From the NCBI RefSeq assembly GCF_003646465.1, contig NZ_QZEX01000006.1:291624-355623 (forward strand): a stretch of 64,000 bases of DNA. The letters are read 5' to 3'. Below the pieces are notes generated by a model. That model had not been told where the DNA came from. It saw only the letters and a list, made by a program, of their open reading frames with translations, and did no database searches. The stretch comes from Chachezhania antarctica. Its GTDB lineage: Bacteria; Pseudomonadota; Alphaproteobacteria; Rhodobacterales; Rhodobacteraceae. The position numbers and the translations under genes are program-made. Numbering within the stretch: the first letter of the stretch is position 1; the number at the start of each line of letters is the position of its first letter. Of this stretch, positions 53,290 through 60,915 are shown in pieces.

Positions 53290-54436
53290 GCCGGACCCCG
53301 CGATCAGCGCGATCTTCCGCAGGCCCTTCCCGGAACAGGTCGCGGCCTTCCGGCTCCGGCTGGGCAATCTGGTTGCGACCAGCAGCTGGGATGATGTCTG
53401 GCAGGACGGGCATGACCGATCCTTCATGGTCGCGGGGGCAACGAAGGCGGACCTGCTCTCCGACCTGGCCGCGGCGGTCGACAAGGCCGTCGCCGAGGGC
53501 ACCAGCCTGGAGGAGTTCCGCCGCGACTTCCGCAAGATCGTCGAACGCCGCGGTTGGCACGGTTGGACCGGTGAAGGCACCAAGGCTGGCGAAGCCTGGC
53601 GCACGCGCGTCATTTACCGGACCAATGCCAGGACCAGCTATGCGGCCGGTCGCCTGGCGCAACTTCGCGAAGGGAATTTCGCCTACTGGATCTACCGGCA
53701 CGGCGGCTCGCTGGAACCGCGGCCCGAGCATCTCGCCTGGGATCGCATCGCCTTGCCACCGGATCATCCCTTCTGGGAGACCCACGCCACACCGAATGGC
53801 TGGGGCTGCAGCTGCTACATCGTCGGCGCCCGGACCAGGGCCGGGATCCGGCGCATGGGCGGCGACCCCGACAAGGTCCTGCCCGAGGGCTGGCAGAAGC
53901 TCGACCCGAAAACCGGGGCACCGCGCGGGATCGACCGGGGCTGGGCCTATGCGCCGGGAAACACTGTCAGCGACACGGTCACGGCGCTGCGCCCGAAGCT
54001 CAACGACCTGCCGCCGCAGCCCTCGATCGACCTGATCCGGAGCTGGCTGCAGGAAGGGCCGTTCGCCAAGTGGATGGAGGCGCCGAAAGGGGCTTGGCCC
54101 CTGGTCCGGATCTCGGGCGAAGACGCCGCCCGGATCGGAGCTCGACGCGAGGTCGCGGATCTCTCGGCCGAGACGGCCTTGAAGCAGCTTCGCCAACATC
54201 CGGAGCTCACGCCCGCCGAATACGTCCTGGCTCAGGACACGGTGTCCCGTGCCACCTATCGGATCCAGGACACGCCGCAGAGCATGATCTACCTTCTGGA
54301 TGAGCCCAGCGGTTACCTTCTCGTCGTCAAGGCGACGCGCACCGGCAAGGGCCTCTTCGTCACGAGCTTTCGCCGGATCACCGGCGATGCGACGCGGCGG
54401 GCGCAGCTTATCCGCCAGTTCCGTCGCAGGGAATGA
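53282..54436 (+). CDS. MuF-like minor head protein with possible C-terminal nuclease-fold domain
   Basis: 384 residues. The MuF core is clear: IYRTNARTSYAAGRLAQL, RPEHLAWDRIALPPDHPFWETHATPNGWGCSCYIV. After ~270 a separate domain follows (DLSAETALKQLRQHPELTPAEYVLAQDTVSRATYRI ... YLLVVKATRTGKGLFVTSFRRI), resembling the barnase/EndoU/colicin-like (PBECR) domains attached to some MuF proteins; this part is tentative. MuF proteins enter the host with DNA in some phages. Confidence 0.85.
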   Translation: MAKPDPAISAIFRRPFPEQVAAFRLRLGNLVATSSWDDVWQDGHDRSFMVAGATKADLLSDLAAAVDKAVAEGTSLEEFRRDFRKIVERRGWHGWTGEGTKAGEAWRTRVIYRTNARTSYAAGRLAQLREGNFAYWIYRHGGSLEPRPEHLAWDRIALPPDHPFWETHATPNGWGCSCYIVGARTRAGIRRMGGDPDKVLPEGWQKLDPKTGAPRGIDRGWAYAPGNTVSDTVTALRPKLNDLPPQPSIDLIRSWLQEGPFAKWMEAPKGAWPLVRISGEDAARIGARREVADLSAETALKQLRQHPELTPAEYVLAQDTVSRATYRIQDTPQSMIYLLDEPSGYLLVVKATRTGKGLFVTSFRRITGDATRRAQLIRQFRRRE

Positions 54437-54573
54437 TGTGAAGGGCGCAGGCGGCGGGGCCTCGCAATCCAGGTTACCCCGGCAACCCCGCATGGCGCTC
54501 CGTCCGGTCGAAACCGATCGTGCTACGGCCGCGAGAATATCACCGTGTCACGCCTGCATGAGGGAAGATAGTC

Positions 54574-55086
54574 ATGATCACCGTTGAAATCAACGACGCT
54601 CAGGTCAGGCAGGCCCTCGACGAGGTGGCCCGCGCGCTCACGGATCTGACCCCGGCGATGCAGGATATCGGCGAGTATCTGACCGAGACCACGAAAGAGC
54701 GGTTCCGTGAGGGCGTGAGCCCGGAGGGAACGCCCTGGGCGCCGAAGAGCCAGGCCACGATCGACGCCTATGTCGCCCGGAAGGACAAGGTGGACTTCCG
54801 GCCGCTGCACGGTCCCTCCGGCCGTCTGTCGAGCGAGATCGCCTACCAGGTCGGGCCGTCCCAGGTCGAGATCGGGTCGAGCCTGGTCTATGCGGCCGTC
54901 CAGCAGTTCGGCGCCGAGGCGGGACAGTTCGGCGCCCGGATCGGCACCGACAAGCGCGGCCGGTCCTATTTCATGCCGATCCCCTGGGGCGACATCCCGG
55001 CGCGGCCCTTCCTGGGTCTCTCGGCCGAGGACCGGACCGGTGTCCTGGAGATCCTCGAAGAATACGTCACCGGCGCCCAGGAGTGA
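54574..55086 (+). CDS. Virion morphogenesis protein (Mu gpG-like)
   Basis: 170 residues of the phage virion morphogenesis family: ALTDLTPAMQDIGEYLTETTKERF, then PEGTPWAPKSQATIDAY, LVYAAVQQFGA and IPARPFLGLS. Acts as a tail-completion or head-tail joining protein in Mu. The 137-base gap before it carries no convincing gene. Followed by a hairpin repeat. Confidence 0.88.
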   Translation: MITVEINDAQVRQALDEVARALTDLTPAMQDIGEYLTETTKERFREGVSPEGTPWAPKSQATIDAYVARKDKVDFRPLHGPSGRLSSEIAYQVGPSQVEIGSSLVYAAVQQFGAEAGQFGARIGTDKRGRSYFMPIPWGDIPARPFLGLSAEDRTGVLEILEEYVTGAQE

Positions 55087-55142
55087 TCCACGCTTGACCG
55101 GCTGACCGGCACCGGGCAACCTGACGGCAGGGCCAAAGCGCC

Positions 55143-55168
55143 AACCCCGCAAACCCTTGCGGGTGTAA
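55143..55168. repeat. Second copy of the 21-base hairpin
   Basis: Positions 55146-55166 are identical to 46641-46661; stem CCCGCA/TGCGGG with an AACCCT loop. It lacks a T run here and lies just before the protease gene, which marks the boundary of a capsid-assembly transcription unit. Confidence 0.65.
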
Positions 55169-55199
55169 CGGCCTCCCCCATAGCGGCGAATATGGCCGC

Positions 55200-56255
55200 A
55201 TGGATAACGCCCTTATCACCCTCTCCGCGATGGAGCTGCCCGCGCCCGGCGAAGGCGCGGCCGTGCCCGAATGGGTCCAGCTCCTGCCCAAGGGACAGGT
55301 TGCGGCCTCCGATGGGCGCGGCCCCTGGCACTACGACGATGCAAAGCAGGTGATCGAAGAGAGCTTCTCCCGCCGGCGCCGGATCCACATCGACGAGAAC
55401 CATTCCACCGATACCGCTGCCAAGCTTGGCCTGGCGGCGCCCGCACGCGGCTTCATCACCGAGATGGAAGAGCGTGCCGATGGCATCTGGGGCCGGGTCG
55501 ACTGGACCGACAGCGGCCGCGCGCTGCTGTCCGACCGGGCCTACTGGGGGATCTCGCCCGTCCTCGCCTACGAGAAACAGACCGGCAAGGTGTCCGCGAT
55601 CTCGCGCGCCGCCCTGACCAACGACCCCGCCCTGCGCGAGCTCCTCGCGCTCAACAGTACGGAGAAAACGGACATGTTTGCAGCGAAGATCGCGAAGATG
55701 CTCGGCCTTGGCGAGACCGCCACCGAAGACGAGATCGCGAAGGCCCTGGAGGCCAAGCTGAAGACCAAGGACGAGAGTGAGGATGCGCTGTCCGGTGCCC
55801 TGACCGAGATCGGCGCCGCCATGGGCCTCGATGGTGATCTGACCACGGCCACCCTGGTCGCGACAGCAAAGGGCCTGAAGTCCGCCGGCGGCGAACAAAG
55901 CGAAGCCTTTGCTACTCTCCAGGCCGAGGTCCAGGAATGGCGCAAGTCATCGAAGCGGGACAAGGCCGAGGCCTTTGTCGACGGTGCCATCCGTGACCTG
56001 CGCGCCGGTGTGAAAGCGAGCCGCGAGGAATACGTCACCCTCCATATGGAGAACCCGGAGCGCGCGGAGAAGCTGATCGCGGGCCTGCCGAAGCTCGATC
56101 GCAGCGGCACCACCATCACGCCCCCGGCCGCGACCCAGGAAGGCCAGGCCACGCTCAGCGCCGATCAGGCCGCCGCGGCCCGGCTGATCGGGATCGACCC
56201 CAAGGCTTACGCTGAAACCCTGAAGGCCGAAGCAGCCGCGAAGGAGACCTTCTGA
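55200..56255 (+). CDS. Capsid maturation protease with scaffold region (Mu gpI-like)
   Basis: 351 residues. The N-terminal ~155 form the Mu-type prohead protease: PEWVQLLPKGQVAASDGRGPWHYDD, RIHIDENHSTDTAAKLG (probable catalytic His) and ISPVLAYEK. The C-terminal ~190 are helical and charged (scaffold). An internal in-frame start at 55674 would produce the scaffold alone, as in Mu I/Z. Overlaps the next gene by one base. Confidence 0.88.
   Translation: MDNALITLSAMELPAPGEGAAVPEWVQLLPKGQVAASDGRGPWHYDDAKQVIEESFSRRRRIHIDENHSTDTAAKLGLAAPARGFITEMEERADGIWGRVDWTDSGRALLSDRAYWGISPVLAYEKQTGKVSAISRAALTNDPALRELLALNSTEKTDMFAAKIAKMLGLGETATEDEIAKALEAKLKTKDESEDALSGALTEIGAAMGLDGDLTTATLVATAKGLKSAGGEQSEAFATLQAEVQEWRKSSKRDKAEAFVDGAIRDLRAGVKASREEYVTLHMENPERAEKLIAGLPKLDRSGTTITPPAATQEGQATLSADQAAAARLIGIDPKAYAETLKAEAAAKETF
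55674..56255 (+). CDS. Internal-start scaffold protein (Mu gpZ-like)
   Basis: In frame within the protease gene. ATG 55674 (MFAAKIAKMLGLGETATEDEI) is preceded by GGAGA at 55661-55665, a usable ribosome site, and lies exactly where the protease domain ends. It gives a 193-residue helical protein with coiled-coil character, matching gpZ made from within gene I of Mu. Inferred from position and signal; not proven. Confidence 0.7.
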   Translation: MFAAKIAKMLGLGETATEDEIAKALEAKLKTKDESEDALSGALTEIGAAMGLDGDLTTATLVATAKGLKSAGGEQSEAFATLQAEVQEWRKSSKRDKAEAFVDGAIRDLRAGVKASREEYVTLHMENPERAEKLIAGLPKLDRSGTTITPPAATQEGQATLSADQAAAARLIGIDPKAYAETLKAEAAAKETF

Positions 56256-56713
56256 TGACCGCGCTGACCGCAGATCGCAACACGCCCCGTTCCGAGGGCG
56301 ATCTCCGCAGTGGCTTGATTGCCGCCGCCACCCTTGTCTATGCCGGTGCGCTTCTGATGCGGAACGCCGCGGGCAACGTGATCGAGGGCCAGACCGCAAC
56401 CGGCATGGTCGGCATCGGCCGCGCCGAAGAGCGGGTCGACAACAGCTCGGGCAGCGCCGGCGATCTTTCCGTCCGCTACCGCCCCGGCACCTTCCGCTTC
56501 GCCAACTCGGCCGCCGCGGACGAGATCACCATCGCCGATATCGGCCAGCTGGCCTACGCGGTCGATGACCAGACCGTCGCCAAGACCGACGGCACTGCCT
56601 CGCGCTCGCCGGCCGGCATCGTCGATGCGGTCGACGACCAGGGCGTCTGGGTGCGCCTGGACGAAGCCCTGACCAATGCCGCCGCGACCGCTGCGGCCGC
56701 CGCAGCAGCCTAA
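56255..56713 (+). CDS. Probable capsid decoration protein
   Basis: 152 residues, beta-rich and Ala/Thr/Gly-rich: LRSGLIAAATLVYAGALLMRNAAGNVIEG, ITIADIGQLAYAVDDQTVAKTDGT. Phages commonly place such head-stabilising proteins between scaffold and capsid genes. Ends in an Ala run. Starts in a TGATG overlap. Confidence 0.7.
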   Translation: MTALTADRNTPRSEGDLRSGLIAAATLVYAGALLMRNAAGNVIEGQTATGMVGIGRAEERVDNSSGSAGDLSVRYRPGTFRFANSAAADEITIADIGQLAYAVDDQTVAKTDGTASRSPAGIVDAVDDQGVWVRLDEALTNAAATAAAAAAA

Positions 56714-56723
56714 GGATCCCAAC

Positions 56724-57617
56724 ATGCTTATAAACGCCGCAAATCTCGACAGCCTGCGCGTCGGCTTCAAGACTTCCTTCCAGAACGGTCTGGGCCAGGC
56801 CTCCACCATGTGGGAGAGGGTCGCGACCGAAGTCACTTCGACGCAGAAGGAACAGAAATACGGATGGCTCGGCAAGCTGCCGAACGTCCGCGAATGGATC
56901 GGCGCGCGTGCCGTACAGAACCTCCAGCAGCACGATTACGCGATCAAGGAAAAGCCCTGGGAACTGACCATCGGCGTCGATCGCGATGACATCGAGACCG
57001 ACAATCTCGGGATCTACGGGCCGCTGTTCCAGGAAATGGGCCAGTCTACCGGCTCCAAGAAGGATGCCCTAGTCTACGCGCTGCTGAAGGAAGGCTTCGC
57101 CACCGAGTGCTACGACGGCCAGTACTTCTTCGACACCGACCACCCTGTGCTGGACGAGGAAGGCGAGGTGATCTCGGTCAGCAATTCCGGCGGCGGCTCC
57201 GGCACGCCCTGGTACCTGCTCTGCACCAACCGCGCGCTGAAGCCGGTGATCCTGCAGAAGCGCAAGGACTTCGAGTTCGTCGCCAAGGACAAGGTCACCG
57301 ACGACAACGTCTTCAACAACAAGGAATTCGTCTACGGCGCGGACGCCCGGTTCAACGCGGGTTTCGGGTTCTGGCAGATGGCCTACGGGTCGAAGCAGAC
57401 CCTGAACGCCGCCGCTTATGCAGCCGCGCGTGCCGCACTGACGGGCATGAAGGGCGACCATGGCCGCCCCTTGGGCCTGATGCCAAACCTGCTGGTCGTG
57501 CCGCCTTCGCTGGAGAGCGCCGGCCGCAAGATCCTCAATTCGGAGTACGGCGCCGGTGGCGAGACCAACGAGTGGAAGGGCACGGCCGAACTGCTGGTCG
57601 TTCCCTGGCTCGCCTGA
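56724..57617 (+). CDS. Major capsid protein (Mu gpT-like)
   Basis: 297 residues of the Mu gpT family: LINAANLDSLRVGFKTSFQNGL, GWLGKLPNVREWIGAR, IGVDRDDIETDNLGIYGP and FFDTDHPVLDEEG. HK97-fold shell protein. Starts at ATG 56724 after AAGGA. Followed by a strong terminator, which suits a highly expressed gene. Confidence 0.93.
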   Translation: MLINAANLDSLRVGFKTSFQNGLGQASTMWERVATEVTSTQKEQKYGWLGKLPNVREWIGARAVQNLQQHDYAIKEKPWELTIGVDRDDIETDNLGIYGPLFQEMGQSTGSKKDALVYALLKEGFATECYDGQYFFDTDHPVLDEEGEVISVSNSGGGSGTPWYLLCTNRALKPVILQKRKDFEFVAKDKVTDDNVFNNKEFVYGADARFNAGFGFWQMAYGSKQTLNAAAYAAARAALTGMKGDHGRPLGLMPNLLVVPPSLESAGRKILNSEYGAGGETNEWKGTAELLVVPWLA

Positions 57618-57639
57618 CGATCGAGAAATCAGTTTCCCG

Positions 57640-57664
57640 AGGGGCCGGTTCGGCCGGCCCCTTT
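57640..57664 (+). terminator. Hairpin terminator after major capsid gene
   Basis: Stem 57640-57648 with 57654-57662, loop TTCGG, then TTT. Located 22 bases past the capsid stop codon. Confidence 0.75.
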
Positions 57665-57686
57665 CGCAAACTGATAGGAGGTCGCC

Positions 57687-58124
57687 GTGACCGAGAAAAG
57701 CGAAGCCCGGATCTCCCTGGAGTCCCGCGCCGAGGAGCTGGGTGTCAGGTTCGCCTGGAACACCGGCGACGACACGCTGGCCGCCCGGGTGAAGGAAGCC
57801 GAGGCCCGGGCGAAGAATACCGCACCGGAGACGCCGTCCCAGGAAAACCCGGAAGGGTCCGCCACGCAGGCGGTTGGCGGCGAGGGTCCGGTCATGGCGG
57901 AGGCACAGGAGGTCTCCGCCACCAATCCCGCGCCGGTGCCGGATCAGGCCGTTGCCGTCCTGGTTATCACCGGCCCGGCCCGCGGGTTTCGCCGGGCGGG
58001 CCGCCATTTCGGACCGCAGAAGGTCACCATCCCCGTGGATGACCTGACCCCCACGGAATTCGAACGGCTCGTGAACGAGCCCGCGCTGACCGTCGTGAAG
58101 ACGGAAGTGCCGGCTTCGATCTGA
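57687..58124 (+). CDS. Mu gp35-like (HI1506-type) protein
   Basis: 145 residues from a GTG start with AGGAGG upstream. A Pro/Glu/Ala-rich first half leads to the conserved end: VLVITGPARGFRRAGRHFGPQKVTIPVDDLTPTEFERLVNEPALTV. HI1506/gp35 proteins occur right after the capsid gene in Mu-like phages. Function unknown. The 132-base gap to the next gene has no gene. Confidence 0.75.
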   Translation: MTEKSEARISLESRAEELGVRFAWNTGDDTLAARVKEAEARAKNTAPETPSQENPEGSATQAVGGEGPVMAEAQEVSATNPAPVPDQAVAVLVITGPARGFRRAGRHFGPQKVTIPVDDLTPTEFERLVNEPALTVVKTEVPASI

Positions 58125-58257
58125 TCCCCGGCGGGAGACCGGCGGGCAGCGGCCGGGATGGGCGCCAGCCGTGAGCGCATGAGCCCAGCTCCTTCGGGGG
58201 CCTGCCTGGCGGCGGGAGATCGCCGCCAGGACCTCTCCAGACAGGATTGTTCGACAG

Positions 58258-58686
58258 ATGCCCTACGCCACGCTCGATCAGCTCACGGACCGCTTCGGCG
58301 AGCAGATGCTCGTCAGCCTGACCGACCGCGCCGCGGTGGCCACCGGCTCGATCGACATGGATGTCGTGGACCGGGCGCTGGCCGATACCGACGCCGAGAT
58401 CGACGGCTTCCTGCGGCCCCGCTACATGCTGCCGCTGGCCGAGGTTCCGCCGCTGATCGCCGACCTGGCGCTCGCCGTCGCGATCTACAAGCTCCATCGC
58501 TACGAACCCGACCCGAAGATCCAGAAGGACTACGAACTGGCCCGGCGCTCGCTTGAAGGCATCTCGCGGGGCGCCATGCGGATACCAGCCGCAGGTATCG
58601 AGCCTGAGACCTCCGACGGCACCGGCGCGCGGATGACCGATCGCGAGCGGCCCTTCACCGAGACGAACATGAAGGGCTTCATCTGA
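58258..58686 (+). CDS. DUF1320 head-completion protein (Mu gp36-like)
   Basis: 142 residues: YATLDQLTDRFGEQMLVSLTD at the N-terminus, then ADTDAEIDGFLRPRYMLPLAEVPPLIADLALAVAIYKLHR, the DUF1320 signature. Probable head-tail connector. Overlaps the next start by one base. Confidence 0.88.
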   Translation: MPYATLDQLTDRFGEQMLVSLTDRAAVATGSIDMDVVDRALADTDAEIDGFLRPRYMLPLAEVPPLIADLALAVAIYKLHRYEPDPKIQKDYELARRSLEGISRGAMRIPAAGIEPETSDGTGARMTDRERPFTETNMKGFI

Positions 58687-59117
58687 TGATCGACCTGGTG
58701 ATCGCGCGGCTGAAGGCAGAGGTAGCAGACCTGGGCGGGCGCGTCGAAGGCGCGGCCAGTTTCGCGACCCTGATGCAGCAGAACGCGCTGCCGCAGGTCA
58801 CGCCTGCAGCCCATGTGCTGCCTGTCGGGCTGACGGGAGGCCGCGCCAATGCCGCGACGGGCATGTTCACCCAGCTTTTCGACGAGGCCGTGGGCGTGAT
58901 CCTGACCATCCGCGGCCACGACCAGACCGGCGGACGATCGCTCGATCTGACCGAGGCACTGATCCGGGCCGTCATCGAGGCCGTCGCAGGATGGGAGCCC
59001 GCAGACGAGATCGGCAGCTTCCGGCTCGTGCGCGGCAACCTGGTCAGCCTGCGCGCCGGCGCGCTGATCTACCAGCTCGATTTCTCCATCACCGACCAGC
59101 TGAGGATCCCGACATGA
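58686..59117 (+). CDS. Mu gp37-like tail-terminator-type protein
   Basis: 143 residues: MIDLVIARLKAEVADLGGRVEGAASFATLMQQ, then VILTIRGHDQTGGRSLDLTEALIRAVIEAVAGW and a beta C-terminus. Resembles gp37/tail-terminator proteins that follow DUF1320. ATGA overlap with the next gene. Confidence 0.75.
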   Translation: MIDLVIARLKAEVADLGGRVEGAASFATLMQQNALPQVTPAAHVLPVGLTGGRANAATGMFTQLFDEAVGVILTIRGHDQTGGRSLDLTEALIRAVIEAVAGWEPADEIGSFRLVRGNLVSLRAGALIYQLDFSITDQLRIPT

Positions 59118-59281
59118 CCGCCAAGACCCGGAAAGCCCTCCCGCAGAGCGGCGGCTCCTGGAAGCGCGACGACAAGGGCAAGCTGACTGCCCTGGTCAAG
59201 CCGCCCCGCAATGAAACGCTGGCAAAGCCGCCGGCCGCCAAACCCGCGCCCGCAACCTCCGCGGCGAAGAAGGAGGGCTGA
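59114..59281 (+). CDS. Small basic phage protein
   Basis: 55 residues, Lys/Pro/Ala-rich (KPPAAKPAPATSAAKKEG) and probably disordered. Coupled by ATGA to the gene before and 3 bases from the tail tube gene. Sits where Mu has small gp38. No domain. Confidence 0.6.
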   Translation: MTAKTRKALPQSGGSWKRDDKGKLTALVKPPRNETLAKPPAAKPAPATSAAKKEG

Positions 59282-59284
59282 TCG

Positions 59285-60214
59285 ATGCCCATCAAGTGGA
59301 AATCCAAGATCCTCCTGGCGAAGATCGAGAGCACCTATGGCACGGATCCGACACCCGTTGGCACCGATGCTGTTCTGGCCACTGACGTCCAACTGACGCC
59401 GATGGAAGGGTCTGATGTCGATCGCGATCTGGAAACGCCCTGGCTGGGCGCCACCGGCACGATCCCGACCGAGCTGCACGCCATGCTGCGCTTCAAGGTC
59501 GAGCTGGCGCCGTCCGGCACGGCCGGGACCGCGCCGGCCTGGGGGACGCTGCTGCGTGCCTGCGCCGTGGCCGAGACTGTCGATGCCGGGGTTTCGGTTA
59601 CCTACAACCCGGTCAGCGACGGGCATGAGAGCGTTACGCTTTACCTTCTGATCGGCGCCACCCGCTACGTGATGCTGGGCAGCCGTGGCAATTGCACGGT
59701 CGAAGTGAATGCCCAGGGCATCGTCTACCTGAACTTCGAGTTCACGGGCCTCTTCACCCTGCCCACGGAACAGACCCGGCCGACGGTGGATCTGAGCGCC
59801 TACCAGAAGCCGCTGCTGGCGACGAATGCCAACACGCCGACCTTCCAGATGGAAGGTGAGGACTTCGTGATGCGCAGCTTCAACCTGAACCTGGGCAATT
59901 CGGTCGAAACGCGGTTCCTGATCGGATCCGAAGGGGTGCTGATCACGGACCGCGCCGAGACGGTGGAGACGGTCGTGGAAGCCGTGCCGCTTTCCGCCTT
60001 CGACCCGTTCACCCTGGCTGCCGGGCAGACCGGCGTCGAGATCGACCTGGTCCATGGGACGACGGCCGGCTCGATCGCCGCGATCAATATCCCGACCGCC
60101 CAGATGCAGCGGCCGCAGGGGCTGAACAACAGCCAGAACATCAAGGAATGGCCGCTGCGCCTGGTCCCGCTGCCGATCACGGGCAACGACCAATGGACCC
60201 TCACCCTCACCTGA
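59285..60214 (+). CDS. Tail tube protein (siphovirus type)
   Basis: 309 residues, mostly beta. KWKSKILLAKIESTYGTDPTP at the start and the middle TVEVNAQGIVYLNFEFTGLF are typical of major tail tube proteins of non-contractile tails. No sheath gene (Mu gpL) is present before it. This is the first gene of the siphoviral tail module. Confidence 0.8.
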   Translation: MPIKWKSKILLAKIESTYGTDPTPVGTDAVLATDVQLTPMEGSDVDRDLETPWLGATGTIPTELHAMLRFKVELAPSGTAGTAPAWGTLLRACAVAETVDAGVSVTYNPVSDGHESVTLYLLIGATRYVMLGSRGNCTVEVNAQGIVYLNFEFTGLFTLPTEQTRPTVDLSAYQKPLLATNANTPTFQMEGEDFVMRSFNLNLGNSVETRFLIGSEGVLITDRAETVETVVEAVPLSAFDPFTLAAGQTGVEIDLVHGTTAGSIAAINIPTAQMQRPQGLNNSQNIKEWPLRLVPLPITGNDQWTLTLT

Positions 60215-60238
60215 TCTGCGAAATCACCGGAGCGCGAC

Positions 60239-60568
60239 ATGTTCAAGATCACTGCAAATCCCGAGTTCAGCCATCCGGTCACCGTCATGGTGCCGCAGGA
60301 TGAAGGCCACGTTGAACAGACCTTCAAGGGCCGTTTCAAGGTCCTGCCCGACGGGGAGGCGGAAGAGTTCGATGTCGCCTCAAAAGACGGGCTGAAGGAC
60401 TTCCTGCGCGCGGTCTGGACGGGCCTTGAAGATGTGGTCGATGACGCGGGAAAGCCGGTCTCCTGGTCCACCGATCTGCGTGAACAGATGCTGGGGCTGC
60501 CCTATGTGCGCCTGGCGCTGTTGCGCACCTACATGGCCGCCCTGACCAAGGCCAAATCGGGAAACTGA
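60239..60568 (+). CDS. Tail assembly chaperone (lambda gpG-like, zero-frame product)
   Basis: 109 residues: MFKITANPEFSHPVTVMVPQDEGH then a helical part. The gene ends at a TGA directly after the slippery heptamer GGGAAAC (60559-60565), so most ribosomes make this short product while a fraction continue in the -1 frame. Sits between tail tube and tape measure, where all siphophages have these chaperones. Confidence 0.82.
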   Translation: MFKITANPEFSHPVTVMVPQDEGHVEQTFKGRFKVLPDGEAEEFDVASKDGLKDFLRAVWTGLEDVVDDAGKPVSWSTDLREQMLGLPYVRLALLRTYMAALTKAKSGN

Positions 60569-60915
60569 AGGCGGCCGGGCGGGCCTGGGCGGAGGGCCGG
60601 CTCGGCCGGGACGAAGACGGGGGTGCCGAGGAAGACGCGGCGCTCTGGGGGATCGACCTGGCGAAGCTCGCACCCCGGCCAGTGGCCATCGAGCTCTGGG
60701 CCGATCACCTGAAAGCGCTGGAGCTTTTCCTGACGATTTCCACCCAGTGGCGGGTCGTCGGCGGCTTCGGTGGCGTGGCCACCATCGGGCTCGATTACAG
60801 CGCGGCCGAGGCCGGGCTGAGACTGGAAGACAAGATCCCGGCCCCCTCGGTCTGGTCCGATATCCGGATGATCGAGCGGGGCGCCCTTGAGGTTCTGAAC
60901 GAGGACAAGGCATGA
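60239..60915 (+). CDS. Frameshifted tail assembly chaperone (lambda gpGT-like)
   Basis: Fusion product of about 225 residues made by a -1 shift on G-GGA-AAC. After the shift the frame continues LKAAGRAWAEGRLGRDEDGG and reads open to 60915 (AIELWADHLKALELF ... GALEVLNEDKA). The continuation has no start codon of its own until ATG 60682, supporting a shift rather than a separate gene. Its end overlaps the tape-measure start by four bases. Confidence 0.8.

Noticed and set aside
60682-60915. Separate 77-residue gene starting at ATG 60682
   Set aside because: The frame is open back to the slippery heptamer and there is no good ribosome site at 60682; it is better read as the frameshift extension.
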